Positions 45,901 to 54,197 of a stretch of 64,000 bases of DNA are shown here, one piece after another. The position numbers and the translations under genes were made by a program. Position 1 is the first letter of the stretch, and the number at the start of each line of letters is the position of its first letter. The notes beneath the pieces are model-generated. The model was not told the DNA's origin and searched no databases. It saw only the letters and a list, made by a program, of their open reading frames with translations. Source of the stretch: CAYTGM01 sp964437365 (GTDB taxonomy: Bacteria > Sumerlaeota > Sumerlaeia > SLMS01); contig CAYTGM010000016.1 of assembly GCA_964437365.1 (NCBI GenBank), positions 1 through 64,000 on the forward strand. The letters are read 5' to 3'.

Positions 45901-46290
45901 CAGTTTGGGTCATGGTCGACGGTTACGGATATACCATTTGAAGCTGATAAGGTCTATAAGGCTTCATTCCGAATCACCAGCAGTGCTCTTGAAGCTCAGA
46001 AAGAAAAAGTACCCACCTTTAGAATGAGAATAAATGACTCTTCATTGAACTTCGCCCAATTGCTGAATATCGATTCGGTTAATCAAACTGCAGATGTTCC
46101 AACTCTAGAAAGCCCATCTACATACGAGGTCTGGTTTCATTCTCCCGAGGCTTTGTGGGGAAATATGATGCTCTTGTCATTCGATTACCTGTATGTGAAT
46201 ACACAAGGTGCAAGTAGTGACGACCCTCGAATTTCGTTGACTCTAGAGTCAGTCGAAATATCGGAATACAATCTGGATGAAAGGCTCTAA
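42901..46290 (+). CDS. Large secreted VCBS/FG-GAP calcium-binding repeat protein
   Basis: 1129 residues with a Sec signal ('LLSIFFILSIGSTS', a Cys at 26 follows but the lipobox is weak). Residues ~45-780 contain 14 motifs of DxDxDxxxD type (for example DIDNDGDGD, DLDGDGYPD, DVDQDSDVD, DLDNDGDTD, DMDSDEDPD), at roughly 50-60 residue spacing, each followed by a hydrophobic strand and often an 'ENxL' turn. This is the FG-GAP/VCBS beta-propeller pattern, possibly two seven-bladed propellers. The last ~350 residues lack the motif and look like beta-sandwich modules. Surface or secreted adhesin or binding role (inference). Strong ribosome site. Confidence 0.9.
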   Translation: MIVSSRLSNQLLSIFFILSIGSTSVCRSTPSTFSQPEYFTPPIVDDGEKILFTDIDNDGDGDIVALASNFRTVSWSENRLGESEDDFIHKPSLFEDISDIDFQDLDGDGYPDAIMSIVGMNEVGWRKNRLQLPEGDFGPLISVSSFGERVKESIAADLDGDNKADIISAPDQSGGLLWFRNVIPNEQGFEAGVTIAHGPNTFEELRTIDIDGDTDLDVVARMVLTNGESPLFVLMENRLNTNDGFSDPISITPINNLIDSFALLDVDQDSDVDFVYTSGFQKILGWHENLQEEGTNTYSSRIVFDNNYSGAKILGVSDVDKDSYPDLILGGLGLLRNLFDTEETFLLQGKISGVFEDVQAVFPLDYDEDLDDDLLLAGAERGGIYLTENLLGEGDDPFAMAVQTVNETKIIEGTEKFSLSDLNSDGLIDLLVGREGVGVEAYYQHPFVQSMERAPLLDFHSESSSWDLDFILADDFDLDGDDDLMLGVFSFPSNPNYAGIHYFENQTESMTSYPSFLSAINILPGSYGFIQEADLDNDGDTDILLEGPSSPNLFFLENRLNTPESDFNLSLLIDDPDASIIGPRPLIDIDSDNDLDLVFSESNGFSYEVRVFRNLLEQGDVSFGVSETVAVNIEDVNGVFLSIDIDGDGSFDLLETLSDDAELIWLENEYTESQSFIKNSIFFEEVEQMNRLAVGDIDQDGLSDFCFITERNGGDLYWVRNSTVEGIVQFDSPQLVSRSLNRVLDLRLADMDSDEDPDILVNSAGEGQVTLYENIDSFFEFKSTDEWTSLTLSVFDEPDFFHDETLDSIDINFSSNQMTFGLWESPVLKLTTADDEELLMANWELSTPIEQPSMVPTLRLRTSSDDFSHSHLTVITSAGAGLFSPRYDSTSYRQLIPSDPVRDEYRFAFELLNFDESNAPSGNVSLESLEVDKKVLRGFSNPMTIFSQDLRNNQDAINQWEIQTDTNGFLPQPDIFLNDQGLLIQGREDNSLKGIDKDTVQFGSWSTVTDIPFEADKVYKASFRITSSALEAQKEKVPTFRMRINDSSLNFAQLLNIDSVNQTADVPTLESPSTYEVWFHSPEALWGNMMLLSFDYLYVNTQGASSDDPRISLTLESVEISEYNLDERL

Positions 46291-46295
46291 CTAGT

Positions 46296-47261
46296 TTACT
46301 CCTGTAAGTCACTGTCTTTCAGGAATTTGTCAACGAGTCGAATGGCCTCTTCTGTTCGAAAAGTTGAGCCAATTTCATTCATGTGATAGGGAGTGTCGTA
46401 GAAGAGCTCTGAGGGATAGACAGCTTCATGGACGGTGTTTAAAACGGGAAAGTCTGCTTTTTCATCGAAGACGGATTGAATAAGAAGGAGGCGATCATAC
46501 TCGAAGTCGTATGCTGTCTCAGGGATGGGAGGAAAGATGAAGACCATCCGGGTTCCCTGCTCTGCGAGCATGTCGTGAAAAGTGTTTATTTCGTCGACGA
46601 CCTTTTCAACAGAGTGTCTGTCTATAATGAGGCGATAAAGAAACGGTGCTTTGCTTCCCTTGCGAAAGTTGGGCTTAATTTCACCGTATCTGTTGAAGCT
46701 TGATTCACGGTAGGTGAGGGTCGACGTCTGTTTATCCAGCGCAAATGTATTGAACCAGGCAGTTCGCGTGCGGCTGCCAACAAGGAGAAGTAAATTGTCA
46801 AAGACAAGCTTCTTCTCTTTCGTTGTGAGATACTCCCAGCAGTCTGGGTAGGTCTGCAACTGGTCGATTAATACGGGGGGTAAAGGTCCAGGTTGCTTCG
46901 TGAAGAAATGGTGTTCAAACGCTGTAATGACAAGATCGCCTTCCACATCGTCATGGTTGCTTGCCAGGGAGATATACTGTTGCATGTAGAATGACGTCCC
47001 CAGGCCGGCGTGAAGTCCGAGGTTGATTGGTCGAAAAGGAAGCTCTTCTTTCAGTTTCTCTGACTCAAAGCCGAACGGTGTGTTCGAACCTCCGAGAATT
47101 ATCAGACGGTCGGGAGGAGTCTCCAGATAGCGAAATTCCTTGTTGATCATTTCTTCAAAGAATAAATCGCGGTCTTTTCTGACAGACAGTTGATAGACAG
47201 GCCCGGCGATCATGATCTGGATCGCGAGAAAGAGAAGAAGCTTTTTAACAAAACCTGCCAT
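46296..47261 (-). CDS. SGNH-like protein partner of the MBOAT acyltransferase
   Basis: 321 residues from ATG 47261 (AGGA six bases upstream); a signal anchor 'LLLFLAIQIMIAGPVYQL' leads the protein. SGNH-type block I is 'LIILGGSNTPFGF' with the candidate Ser, and a late His block is 'PYHMNEIGSTFRTEEA'. A protein of this kind next to an AlgI-like MBOAT usually completes extracytoplasmic acetylation of polysaccharide (AlgJ/AlgX/PatB role). Eight bases after the MBOAT stop. Confidence 0.75.
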   Translation of the reverse strand: MAGFVKKLLLFLAIQIMIAGPVYQLSVRKDRDLFFEEMINKEFRYLETPPDRLIILGGSNTPFGFESEKLKEELPFRPINLGLHAGLGTSFYMQQYISLASNHDDVEGDLVITAFEHHFFTKQPGPLPPVLIDQLQTYPDCWEYLTTKEKKLVFDNLLLLVGSRTRTAWFNTFALDKQTSTLTYRESSFNRYGEIKPNFRKGSKAPFLYRLIIDRHSVEKVVDEINTFHDMLAEQGTRMVFIFPPIPETAYDFEYDRLLLIQSVFDEKADFPVLNTVHEAVYPSELFYDTPYHMNEIGSTFRTEEAIRLVDKFLKDSDLQE

Positions 47262-47269
47262 CAATAGTC

Positions 47270-48730
47270 CTAGAACTGGAAGTATATAAACTGTCCAGAA
47301 GTGTGTGTTCCCCAGTAGAGAATAAACCAGATGATTCCCGTGTAAATGGGGAAGGTGATGTACTCTGGTAGTTTGCCAAATTGCAGTGGGTGTTCATGCT
47401 TCTTTGTCACCCACTCAATCACGATCAGTCCCATTATAAAGATCAGCATCGTAGGAAGAGAGACAGCGGCATGCAGTGTCGTTGTGTAGTAAGGATCGGA
47501 AACAGCTTCCCAGGTAAGGATTCGCTGGAGAATAAAGAATGAATCCTCTAATGTCATCGCCCTGAAGAAGACCCATGCCAGGCAGGTGTAGGAAAAAGTG
47601 ACCAAGACTGCTGCGAGAAAACCTGGTGAGGGAACAAGAGAGTTACCACCAGGCGGATCAGTGGACTTGATTCTCTTCGAGGAGTCGCGAAGGAAGAAGG
47701 TTGGGAGTAAGGCAACCCCGTTCAGCAATCCCCAGATCACAAAGTTCCATGAAGCTCCATGCCAGAGGCCACTCAGGACAAATGTAATCAGGATATTTCG
47801 AACGATGAGATGACTCGTCCCTTTGTTCCCTCCAAGAGGGATATAGACATAGTCTCGGAACCATGTAGAAAGTGAGATATTCCAGCGTCGCCAGAACTCA
47901 TCAATAGACTGAGAGAAATACGGAAAAGCAAAGTTCCGCATCAGGTTAATTCCAAAGAGTTTCCCAAGGCCTACAGCAATGTCTGAATAGCCAGAAAAGT
48001 CTGCATAGATCTGGAAGGCAAAGAAGACGGTTGCGAGGATCAGTTGCGGGGGAGTGAAGAACTCTGGTGAGGAATAAACCTGATCGACATAGGGAGCGAG
48101 GTTGTCGGCAATCACCATCTTTTTGAAGAATCCCCAAAGGATCTGTCTGCATCCATCGGTTGCCTGTGCATCATGAAAGACCCGGGCTTTGGCAAATTGC
48201 GGCAACAGACGGGAGGCACGCTCGATAGGACCTGCAACTAATTGAGGGAAGAATGAAACGTATGTCAGATAGGCGAGAAAGCTCTTCCCGGGCTGAGCAT
48301 TTCCTCGGTAAACATCAATGCTGTAGCTCATCGTCTGAAATGTATAGAAGCTGATTCCAACAGGGAGAAGAATCGATAGAGTCGGACTGTCTGTCGCAAA
48401 TCCGAGAGTGCTCAGCAAGGTGCTCGCTGAATCGACAAAGAAATTGTAATATTTGAAGAAGCCCAGAAAACTGAGATTTGAGACAATGCTTATCGTGAGA
48501 AAGAGTCGTCTCCCTTTCTTATTGGAAGACTGAACCATCTTCTTCACGGAATACCAGTCGATGAGGCTGGATGCCAGCATGAGCAGGCAGAAGCGAGCGT
48601 CCCACCACCCATAGAAGACATAGCTTGAGATGAGAAGCACCGCATTCTGATAATTGCGTGATTTGACCGACCAGTGTAGAAAGAAAACGGCAAGCAGGAA
48701 AAGAAGGAAGGTAAAGGTGGTGAAGACCAT
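47270..48730 (-). CDS. MBOAT-family O-acyltransferase, AlgI-like
   Basis: 486 residues, about 10-12 membrane helices. Opening 'FLLFLLAVFFLHW' and the Tyr/Gly-rich 'SYVFYGWWDARFCLLML' are typical of AlgI. 'LVAGPIERASRLLPQ' and the catalytic His in 'LSGLWHGASWNFVIWG' confirm the family. Transfers acetyl groups across the inner membrane to an exopolysaccharide or cell-wall glycan, handing over to the SGNH partner. Confidence 0.92.
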   Translation of the reverse strand: MVFTTFTFLLFLLAVFFLHWSVKSRNYQNAVLLISSYVFYGWWDARFCLLMLASSLIDWYSVKKMVQSSNKKGRRLFLTISIVSNLSFLGFFKYYNFFVDSASTLLSTLGFATDSPTLSILLPVGISFYTFQTMSYSIDVYRGNAQPGKSFLAYLTYVSFFPQLVAGPIERASRLLPQFAKARVFHDAQATDGCRQILWGFFKKMVIADNLAPYVDQVYSSPEFFTPPQLILATVFFAFQIYADFSGYSDIAVGLGKLFGINLMRNFAFPYFSQSIDEFWRRWNISLSTWFRDYVYIPLGGNKGTSHLIVRNILITFVLSGLWHGASWNFVIWGLLNGVALLPTFFLRDSSKRIKSTDPPGGNSLVPSPGFLAAVLVTFSYTCLAWVFFRAMTLEDSFFILQRILTWEAVSDPYYTTTLHAAVSLPTMLIFIMGLIVIEWVTKKHEHPLQFGKLPEYITFPIYTGIIWFILYWGTHTSGQFIYFQF

Positions 48731-48964
48731 AATTCTGTGTTAAATTCGAAGAGTTTCCGACAATCTTTCCTGCGTAATGCGAGCTTTCCCGTGAACGTTA
48801 ATGTTCGATGACAACGTTTCTCGGCAAACTCATGGAGTGTCCACGGAAATCTCCCGGAGATTTGTGTCAGAATCCGTATCAATCTGCAACAATATCAGCA
48901 AATTCTTGGAGCGTTGATGATTTCCTTGACGCGCCGCTAAAACGCTTTTTCCCTAGAGAAAATG

Positions 48965-48970
48965 TATAAT
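48965..48970 (+). promoter_or_regulatory. Possible -10 element of acs
   Basis: TATAAT, preceded by TG, 43 bases before ATG 49013. The expected -35 position reads AACGCT/ACGCTT, a poor match, so assignment is tentative. Confidence 0.35.
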
Positions 48971-49012
48971 GAGTGACATTTTGTCTAAACTAAAGAAAGA
49001 GAGAGATGTGCT

Positions 49013-50977
49013 ATGTCGGTAAGTGATCAAATGATGGACGACCTTCTTCACGAGGAACGCCACTTTCCCCCCTCGGAGGAGTTTAAGAAGCAAGCCAACA
49101 TCGCCGATCCCTCTGTATACGAAAAGGCACTTAAAGACCCCGAGTCCTTCTGGGGTAAAGAAGCTGAAGAACTCACATGGTTCAAGAAGTGGGACAGTGT
49201 CTGCAGCGCTGGCTTTCCGCATACAAAGTGGTTTGAAGGTGGAAAAATTAATCTGAGTTATAATTGTCTCGATGTTCATCTCAATGGACCGAGAAGAAAC
49301 AAAGCTGCGATTATCTGGGAAGGGGAACCGGGAGATAAGAAAACCTACACCTTCCTTCAGCTTCACCGCGAGGTCTGTAAATTTGCGAACTCGATGAAGA
49401 GCCTTGGAGTAGGAAAAGGGGATCGCGTGGCGCTTTACATGCCGATGATCCCTGAGGCAGCGATCGCCATGCTCGCCTGTGCTCGCATCGGCGCCATCCA
49501 CAGCGTTGTCTTTGGCGGCTTCAGCCCCGACTCGCTGGCGGATCGTATCAATGACTCAGAGTGTAAGCTTCTTATTACCGCTGACGGCGGCTGGAGACGC
49601 GGAAAACTCCTTCAGCTGAAATCAGAGGCCGATAAGGCGCTCAAGAAGTGTCCATCCATTGAGAACGTTGTTGTTGTAAAACGTCCTCACGGGGAACCTT
49701 TTCCCTGTCACATCCAGGAAGGCCGAGACCACTGGTATCATCGTCTGATGGATGATGCGAGCCACGATTGTCCTGCTGAAGAGCTGGATTCAGAAGATAT
49801 GCTTTATATCCTCTATACATCTGGAACGACGGGGAAGCCTAAAGGGATTGTACATACAACAGGTGGATACTCGGTTCAGACGTATGTCACTTCTAAATAT
49901 ACATTCGATCTCAAAGATACAGACGTCTTCTGGTGCACCGCTGATGTGGGCTGGGTAACCGGACACAGCTATATTGTCTATGGTCCACTTCAAAATGGCG
50001 CAACCTGTCTGATGTATGAGGGAGCTCCTGATTATCCTGAAAAGGATCGCTTCTGGAAAATCTGTGATGAGCATCATGTGTCTGTCTTCTATACGGCACC
50101 AACCGCAATACGTGCTTTCATGAAGTGGGGAACGAAATACCCTGAGCGCCACAATTTGTCAGAGTTGCGACTTCTTGGTACCGTCGGTGAGCCCATTAAC
50201 CCCGAAGCCTGGATGTGGTATCACAAGTATATCGGGGCTGAAAAATGTCCGATTGTAGATACCTGGTGGCAGACAGAAACAGGCGGCCACATGATTACCG
50301 GTCTGCCCGGCGTTACTGTCATGAAGCCTGGTTTTGCAGGGCCTCCTTATCCGGGTCTCGATATCGCCGTTGTGAATGAGCAGGGTGAAGAGATCAATGA
50401 AGGTTCAGGATACCTGGTTGTTCGTAAACCATGGCCCTCCATGCTGCGTACGATCTATGGTGATGATGCGAGATTTGTGGAAACATACTTTGGACGCTTC
50501 GATGGAAAGTATTACTTCGCCGGTGATGGAGCGAAAAAAGATAAAGAAGGGAACATCATGATTCTCGGTCGTGTGGACGATGTTCTCAACGTCTCGGGTC
50601 ACCGTATTGGAACGATGGAAGTTGAGTCTGCGCTGGTGGATCATCATTCAGTTGCCGAAGCAGCTGTTGTCGGCAAGAAGCATGAAATTAAAGGCCAGGG
50701 AATCGTGGCCTTTGTCACCTTGAAGTCTGGAGTGGACTCCTCCCAGGATCTTCTTCAGGAACTTCGTAAACACGTTGGTGAGGTGATCGGTCCAATTGCA
50801 AAGCCGGACGAAATTTACTTTGCAGCAGATCTTCCCAAAACACGTTCTGGAAAGATTATGAGACGTCTTCTCAGGGATATTGCTGAGGGCCGTACGCTTG
50901 GAGATACAACGACGCTTGCTGATCCAAACGTCGTGTCAAATCTGAGAGAAAGCTACGAAGAGAAGTACGGAGACTAA
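49013..50977 (+). CDS. acs: Acetyl-coenzyme A synthetase
   Basis: 654 residues, full length. Converts acetate, ATP and CoA to acetyl-CoA via acetyl-AMP. Motifs: 'LYILYTSGTTGKPKGIVHTT' (AMP/PPi loop), 'DTWWQTETGGHMI', 'YYFAGDGAKKDKEGN', hinge 'GRVDDVLNVSGHRIGTMEVE', and the C-terminal catalytic/acetylation Lys in 'PKTRSGKIMRRLLR'. Single gene between its own promoter region and a strong terminator. Confidence 0.97.
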   Translation: MSVSDQMMDDLLHEERHFPPSEEFKKQANIADPSVYEKALKDPESFWGKEAEELTWFKKWDSVCSAGFPHTKWFEGGKINLSYNCLDVHLNGPRRNKAAIIWEGEPGDKKTYTFLQLHREVCKFANSMKSLGVGKGDRVALYMPMIPEAAIAMLACARIGAIHSVVFGGFSPDSLADRINDSECKLLITADGGWRRGKLLQLKSEADKALKKCPSIENVVVVKRPHGEPFPCHIQEGRDHWYHRLMDDASHDCPAEELDSEDMLYILYTSGTTGKPKGIVHTTGGYSVQTYVTSKYTFDLKDTDVFWCTADVGWVTGHSYIVYGPLQNGATCLMYEGAPDYPEKDRFWKICDEHHVSVFYTAPTAIRAFMKWGTKYPERHNLSELRLLGTVGEPINPEAWMWYHKYIGAEKCPIVDTWWQTETGGHMITGLPGVTVMKPGFAGPPYPGLDIAVVNEQGEEINEGSGYLVVRKPWPSMLRTIYGDDARFVETYFGRFDGKYYFAGDGAKKDKEGNIMILGRVDDVLNVSGHRIGTMEVESALVDHHSVAEAAVVGKKHEIKGQGIVAFVTLKSGVDSSQDLLQELRKHVGEVIGPIAKPDEIYFAADLPKTRSGKIMRRLLRDIAEGRTLGDTTTLADPNVVSNLRESYEEKYGD

Positions 50978-51010
50978 TTCTTTCCCGAGAATATAACCAG
51001 ACGGTTGAAT

Positions 51011-51049
51011 GGGCGCATCATCTTTTCATTGATGCGCCCGTTTTCGTTT
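51011..51049 (+). terminator. Terminator of acs
   Basis: Perfect 10-bp stem GGGCGCATCA/TGATGCGCCC with a 9-base loop, followed by GTTTTCGTTT. Starts 33 bases after the acs stop. Confidence 0.9.
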
Positions 51050-51122
51050 GCAAGTGTAGTGAGCTTTCTCATATCATCGACTCCGTTAGTGAACAGTTTC
51101 CCTCTATGAAGGAATGAGTAGC

Positions 51123-51857
51123 ATGTCTACTTTACAAATGACCAATCACAGAAACGAGTTCCTCGATATTCATGGAGGCGGAGTCCGTGGGGTTGTTCAC
51201 AAATCAGTATCGGATCAGATCGAAGACTGGGGGAGTTTTGCCCGCAAACTTGAAGAAGAAGAGGGGCAGCTCTTACGCCAGGGCGGAGGCCAAGGGGTCA
51301 CCTCGCGCAAAAAGCTCTTCGGAATTTCAGTTTTCTGTAAGATATACATGCCCGACAAGCTCCATCGAAGATTGAGAGATCTGGCAGGTCGATTGAGATG
51401 TATGCGTGAATGGGACTCTAACTGCAAGGCAGCAGAAGCAGGTATAGACACAGCACCCATTCTGGCAGCATTTGCTCAGGTATCTCCTCCGCTTCATACG
51501 AAGCATTACTTTCTGACTGCTCCCGCTGCAGGACAGGACCTTTGCAGTATTTTCAAGGCTGGTCCTGAAGAAGCTGAACGGGAAATGATTCTGAAAAAGC
51601 TTGGTGGATATGTCAGCCGCCTTCACGGGATCGGTTTCTGTCACGCCCACTTGAATTGCCCACACATCTTCATGGGCGAAGATTATCAATTCTCGCTGAT
51701 TGACCTGGAAAGAGCCTTTATCAGGAAACCTCTTCACCAGAGATACATTGATAGGAATCTCAAGCAATTGGATAAGAGCCTGAAGAAGCTTGTCTCGCCT
51801 GAAGAGCGGGAAATTTTCCGGGCAGCTTACAATGAAGCATCCGCCTCTGAGGATTAA
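51123..51857 (+). CDS. WaaP/KdkA-like LPS kinase family protein, catalytic Asp apparently lost
   Basis: 244 residues from ATG 51123 (AAGGA nine bases upstream; ATG 51114 is also possible). Protein-kinase-like fold of the Kdo/WaaP group: N-lobe with 'SVFCKIYMPDKL', 'AFAQVSPPLHTKHYFLTAP' hinge region, and the catalytic loop 'GFCHAHLNCPHIFMG'. In KdkA/WaaP the loop is HxDLNxxN; here the Asp is replaced by His (HAHLN) and the Asn by His. The metal-binding Asp remains in 'LIDLERAF'. It is therefore either a pseudokinase or has an altered mechanism. Lone gene after the acs terminator. Confidence 0.7.
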   Translation: MSTLQMTNHRNEFLDIHGGGVRGVVHKSVSDQIEDWGSFARKLEEEEGQLLRQGGGQGVTSRKKLFGISVFCKIYMPDKLHRRLRDLAGRLRCMREWDSNCKAAEAGIDTAPILAAFAQVSPPLHTKHYFLTAPAAGQDLCSIFKAGPEEAEREMILKKLGGYVSRLHGIGFCHAHLNCPHIFMGEDYQFSLIDLERAFIRKPLHQRYIDRNLKQLDKSLKKLVSPEEREIFRAAYNEASASED

Positions 51858-51898
51858 AAAAGTTCCCTCCAGCCAGACATTAAATATATAAGATTACT

Positions 51899-52111
51899 CT
51901 AATACCAGAGCTCAAGCTCCCATAGAGTGGCTAGCAAGAGCACAAGTACCATTAAGGCGTAGGCCAGTAGTCGCAACTGATCCGGGTTCAGACGCGTCTT
52001 CTGGTAGGCTTCCTTCTTGTCAGGAACCTCTCTGGCAAGGTTCCCAAGCAAAAGCATCACAGAACCCACGATGATGGTTGATAGAATAATAAGTAACCAG
52101 AAGTAGAGCAT
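51899..52111 (-). CDS. Small two-helix membrane protein
   Basis: 70 residues. Two membrane helices ('FWLLIILSTIIVGSVMLLLG' and 'LLAYALMVLVLLLATLWELE') separated by a charged loop ('REVPDKKEAYQKTRLNPD'). No family recognised. ATG 52111 has no clear ribosome site. Converges with the WaaP-like gene. Confidence 0.55.
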   Translation of the reverse strand: MLYFWLLIILSTIIVGSVMLLLGNLAREVPDKKEAYQKTRLNPDQLRLLAYALMVLVLLLATLWELELWY

Positions 52112-52283
52112 TAGCTAGCCGTGCATTTCTGAAGCTTATTCCCTCGAAGAAGAGTCTCTTCTGATTTAGAGGTGATCGTCAAGGTCACGGCACGCCATCT
52201 GCCATCTAAAGTTGTGAGAATCACCTTTCCCGGTAAACTGCCCCATTTCGGGACAATTCAACACATGTGGAGATAACTTCCCG

Positions 52284-53066
52284 TTGGGTACGCTCGAACT
52301 CCTTCTATACGGATCAATCATCGTCACTGCCATGATGGCAGGGCTGTCTCTCGTGGAGAGGTGGAAGAATGATGCCTCGATTGTGGACGTGGGTTGGTCG
52401 CTCGGGCTCGCTGTTCTCGTGCTCCTCTATGCATTCGCAGGAACGGCGATCATTGAAAAGCGCATGTTCTTTCTGTTTGTCGCTGGATTATGGTCATTCC
52501 GGCTGGCGACGTTTCTCTTCATCAATCGGGTTTATGGCAAAGAAGAAGACGGAAGGTATCAAAGGCTGCGGGCACACTGGGGTGACAAAGCTCACCGTTA
52601 TTTCTTCTACTTCTTCCTGGTTCAAGCCTCATGGGCGGTCATGTTTTCTTTACCTTTTCTGCTGGTCGTTAACCACCCGGCAGAACAGCTGACTCTGTTC
52701 GACCTCATAGGGCTCCTGATTGGTGTCGGAGCCATTGCAGGAGAAACAACCGCCGACTTCCAGCTGGCGCGTTTTCGAGAAAACTCTCAAAATAAGGGTA
52801 AGACGTGCCGAAGAGGATTATGGAGATACTCTCGTCATCCGAACTACTTCTTTGAATGGTTGCACTGGTTCGCATATATCTTCTTCGCTGTTGGAACTTC
52901 ATTCTGGTGGTTAAGCTTCTGGGGACCCGCCCTGATGCTTTTGTTCCTCTTTAAAATTACGGGTATCCCTCATACTGAAAAGCAGGCGATCGCAAGTCGC
53001 GGTGATGATTACCGCCGATACCAAAAAGAAACGAGTATGTTCATACCATGGTTTCCGAAAAGTTAA
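52284..53066 (+). CDS. DUF1295 / steroid 5-alpha-reductase-like membrane protein
   Basis: 260 residues, TTG start with GGAG eleven bases upstream. Seven or so membrane helices; family motifs 'NDASIVDVGWSLG', 'LWSFRLATFLFINR', 'GEDGRYQ'-like 'KEEDGRYQRLR', 'GLWRYSRHPNYFFEW' and 'KQAIASRGDDYRRYQKET'. Family members are NAD(P)H-dependent double-bond reductases or methyltransferase-like enzymes. Overlaps the CFA synthase gene by 19 bases, so the two probably act in one lipid-modification step (methylation then reduction, as in branched-fatty-acid pathways; inference). Confidence 0.88.
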   Translation: MGTLELLLYGSIIVTAMMAGLSLVERWKNDASIVDVGWSLGLAVLVLLYAFAGTAIIEKRMFFLFVAGLWSFRLATFLFINRVYGKEEDGRYQRLRAHWGDKAHRYFFYFFLVQASWAVMFSLPFLLVVNHPAEQLTLFDLIGLLIGVGAIAGETTADFQLARFRENSQNKGKTCRRGLWRYSRHPNYFFEWLHWFAYIFFAVGTSFWWLSFWGPALMLLFLFKITGIPHTEKQAIASRGDDYRRYQKETSMFIPWFPKS

Positions 53067-54109
53067 GTCCACTGGGCTTAGGGATTAATCTCGCAGAAAA
53101 GGGGATGGTCCCTGACTGGTTAATAAGTATAGGAATAAGAGGGCTGCTTGGGCAGCGCACTAAAGAGCTTCGCAGGTCAACCCCCTATCATCAGCAAAAA
53201 GTACGGGAACAGCTGCTTCATCAATTGAAGGCGGATCGACTTGCTATCGAAACAGAAGCTGCAAACGAGCAGCACTATGAGGTCCCGACTGAATTTTTCA
53301 AGATGTGTCTGGGAGCACGGTTGAAGTATAGCTGCTGTTACTACAAGTCTCGTTATGATGATCTCGACCGTGCGGAGGAGAATATGCTGGATATATACTG
53401 CAAGAGAGCGAAACTGGCTCAGGGACAGAGCATTCTTGAGCTGGGCTGCGGTTGGGGGTCTCTAACGCTCTGGATGGCAGAAAAGTATCCGGACGCACAG
53501 ATTACCGCGGTGAGCAACTCTTCCAGTCAACGGGAACATATCAACTCTCTATGCAAAGAAAAAGGCTTCGATAATGTTAAGGTCATTACATGTGATGTGA
53601 ATAACTTACAGCTGGAAGAAGGGCAGTTCGATCGCGTTGTTTCAATCGAGATGTTTGAACATATGAGAAACTATCAGAATCTCTTTCGAAATATTTCGCG
53701 CTGGATGAAAGACGATGCTCTGATGTTTGTCCATATTTTCTGCCACGGGACAACACCCTATCTCTTTGAAACAGAAGGGGAGCACAACTGGATGGGTAAA
53801 TACTTCTTCACGGGAGGAATTATGCCCTCAGAGGACTTGTTTCATTATTTTCAGGAGGATCTGCTCCTCGCTAAGCAGTGGAGAGTAAATGGCCAACACT
53901 ACGAAAAGACAGCCCGGCACTGGTTGGAAAATATGGACCAGCATGAGGAAGAGATCATTGAACTCTTTGATGAAACTTACGGTGAAGATCAAGGGGTGAA
54001 ATGGTTCCATCGATGGAGAATCTTCTACCTATCGTGCGCAGAGCTGTGGGGATACAAAGAGGGAAAAGAATGGTGGGTCGGGCACTATCTTTTTCACAAA
54101 CGCCCATAA
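53048..54109 (+). CDS. Cyclopropane-fatty-acyl-phospholipid synthase family methyltransferase
   Basis: 353 residues. SAM motif 'SILELGCGWGSLTLWMAEKY', CFA-family blocks 'EQHYEVPTEFFKMCLGARLK', 'YSCCYYKSRYDDLDRAEENM', 'VVSIEMFEHMRNYQNLF' and 'FVHIFCHGTTPY'. Adds a methylene or methyl group to unsaturated fatty acyl chains in membrane lipids. Shorter at the N-terminus than E. coli Cfa and closer to the group found beside DUF1295 proteins. Starts inside the DUF1295 gene. Confidence 0.9.
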   Translation: MVSEKLSPLGLGINLAEKGMVPDWLISIGIRGLLGQRTKELRRSTPYHQQKVREQLLHQLKADRLAIETEAANEQHYEVPTEFFKMCLGARLKYSCCYYKSRYDDLDRAEENMLDIYCKRAKLAQGQSILELGCGWGSLTLWMAEKYPDAQITAVSNSSSQREHINSLCKEKGFDNVKVITCDVNNLQLEEGQFDRVVSIEMFEHMRNYQNLFRNISRWMKDDALMFVHIFCHGTTPYLFETEGEHNWMGKYFFTGGIMPSEDLFHYFQEDLLLAKQWRVNGQHYEKTARHWLENMDQHEEEIIELFDETYGEDQGVKWFHRWRIFYLSCAELWGYKEGKEWWVGHYLFHKRP

Positions 54110-54197
54110 GTTTTCGCTGAATAAACATGATAAGGCTTGATAATTATCTGGGTATCCGTAGTTTACAGATTAGTATAATAAATGAATATGAGCAACA

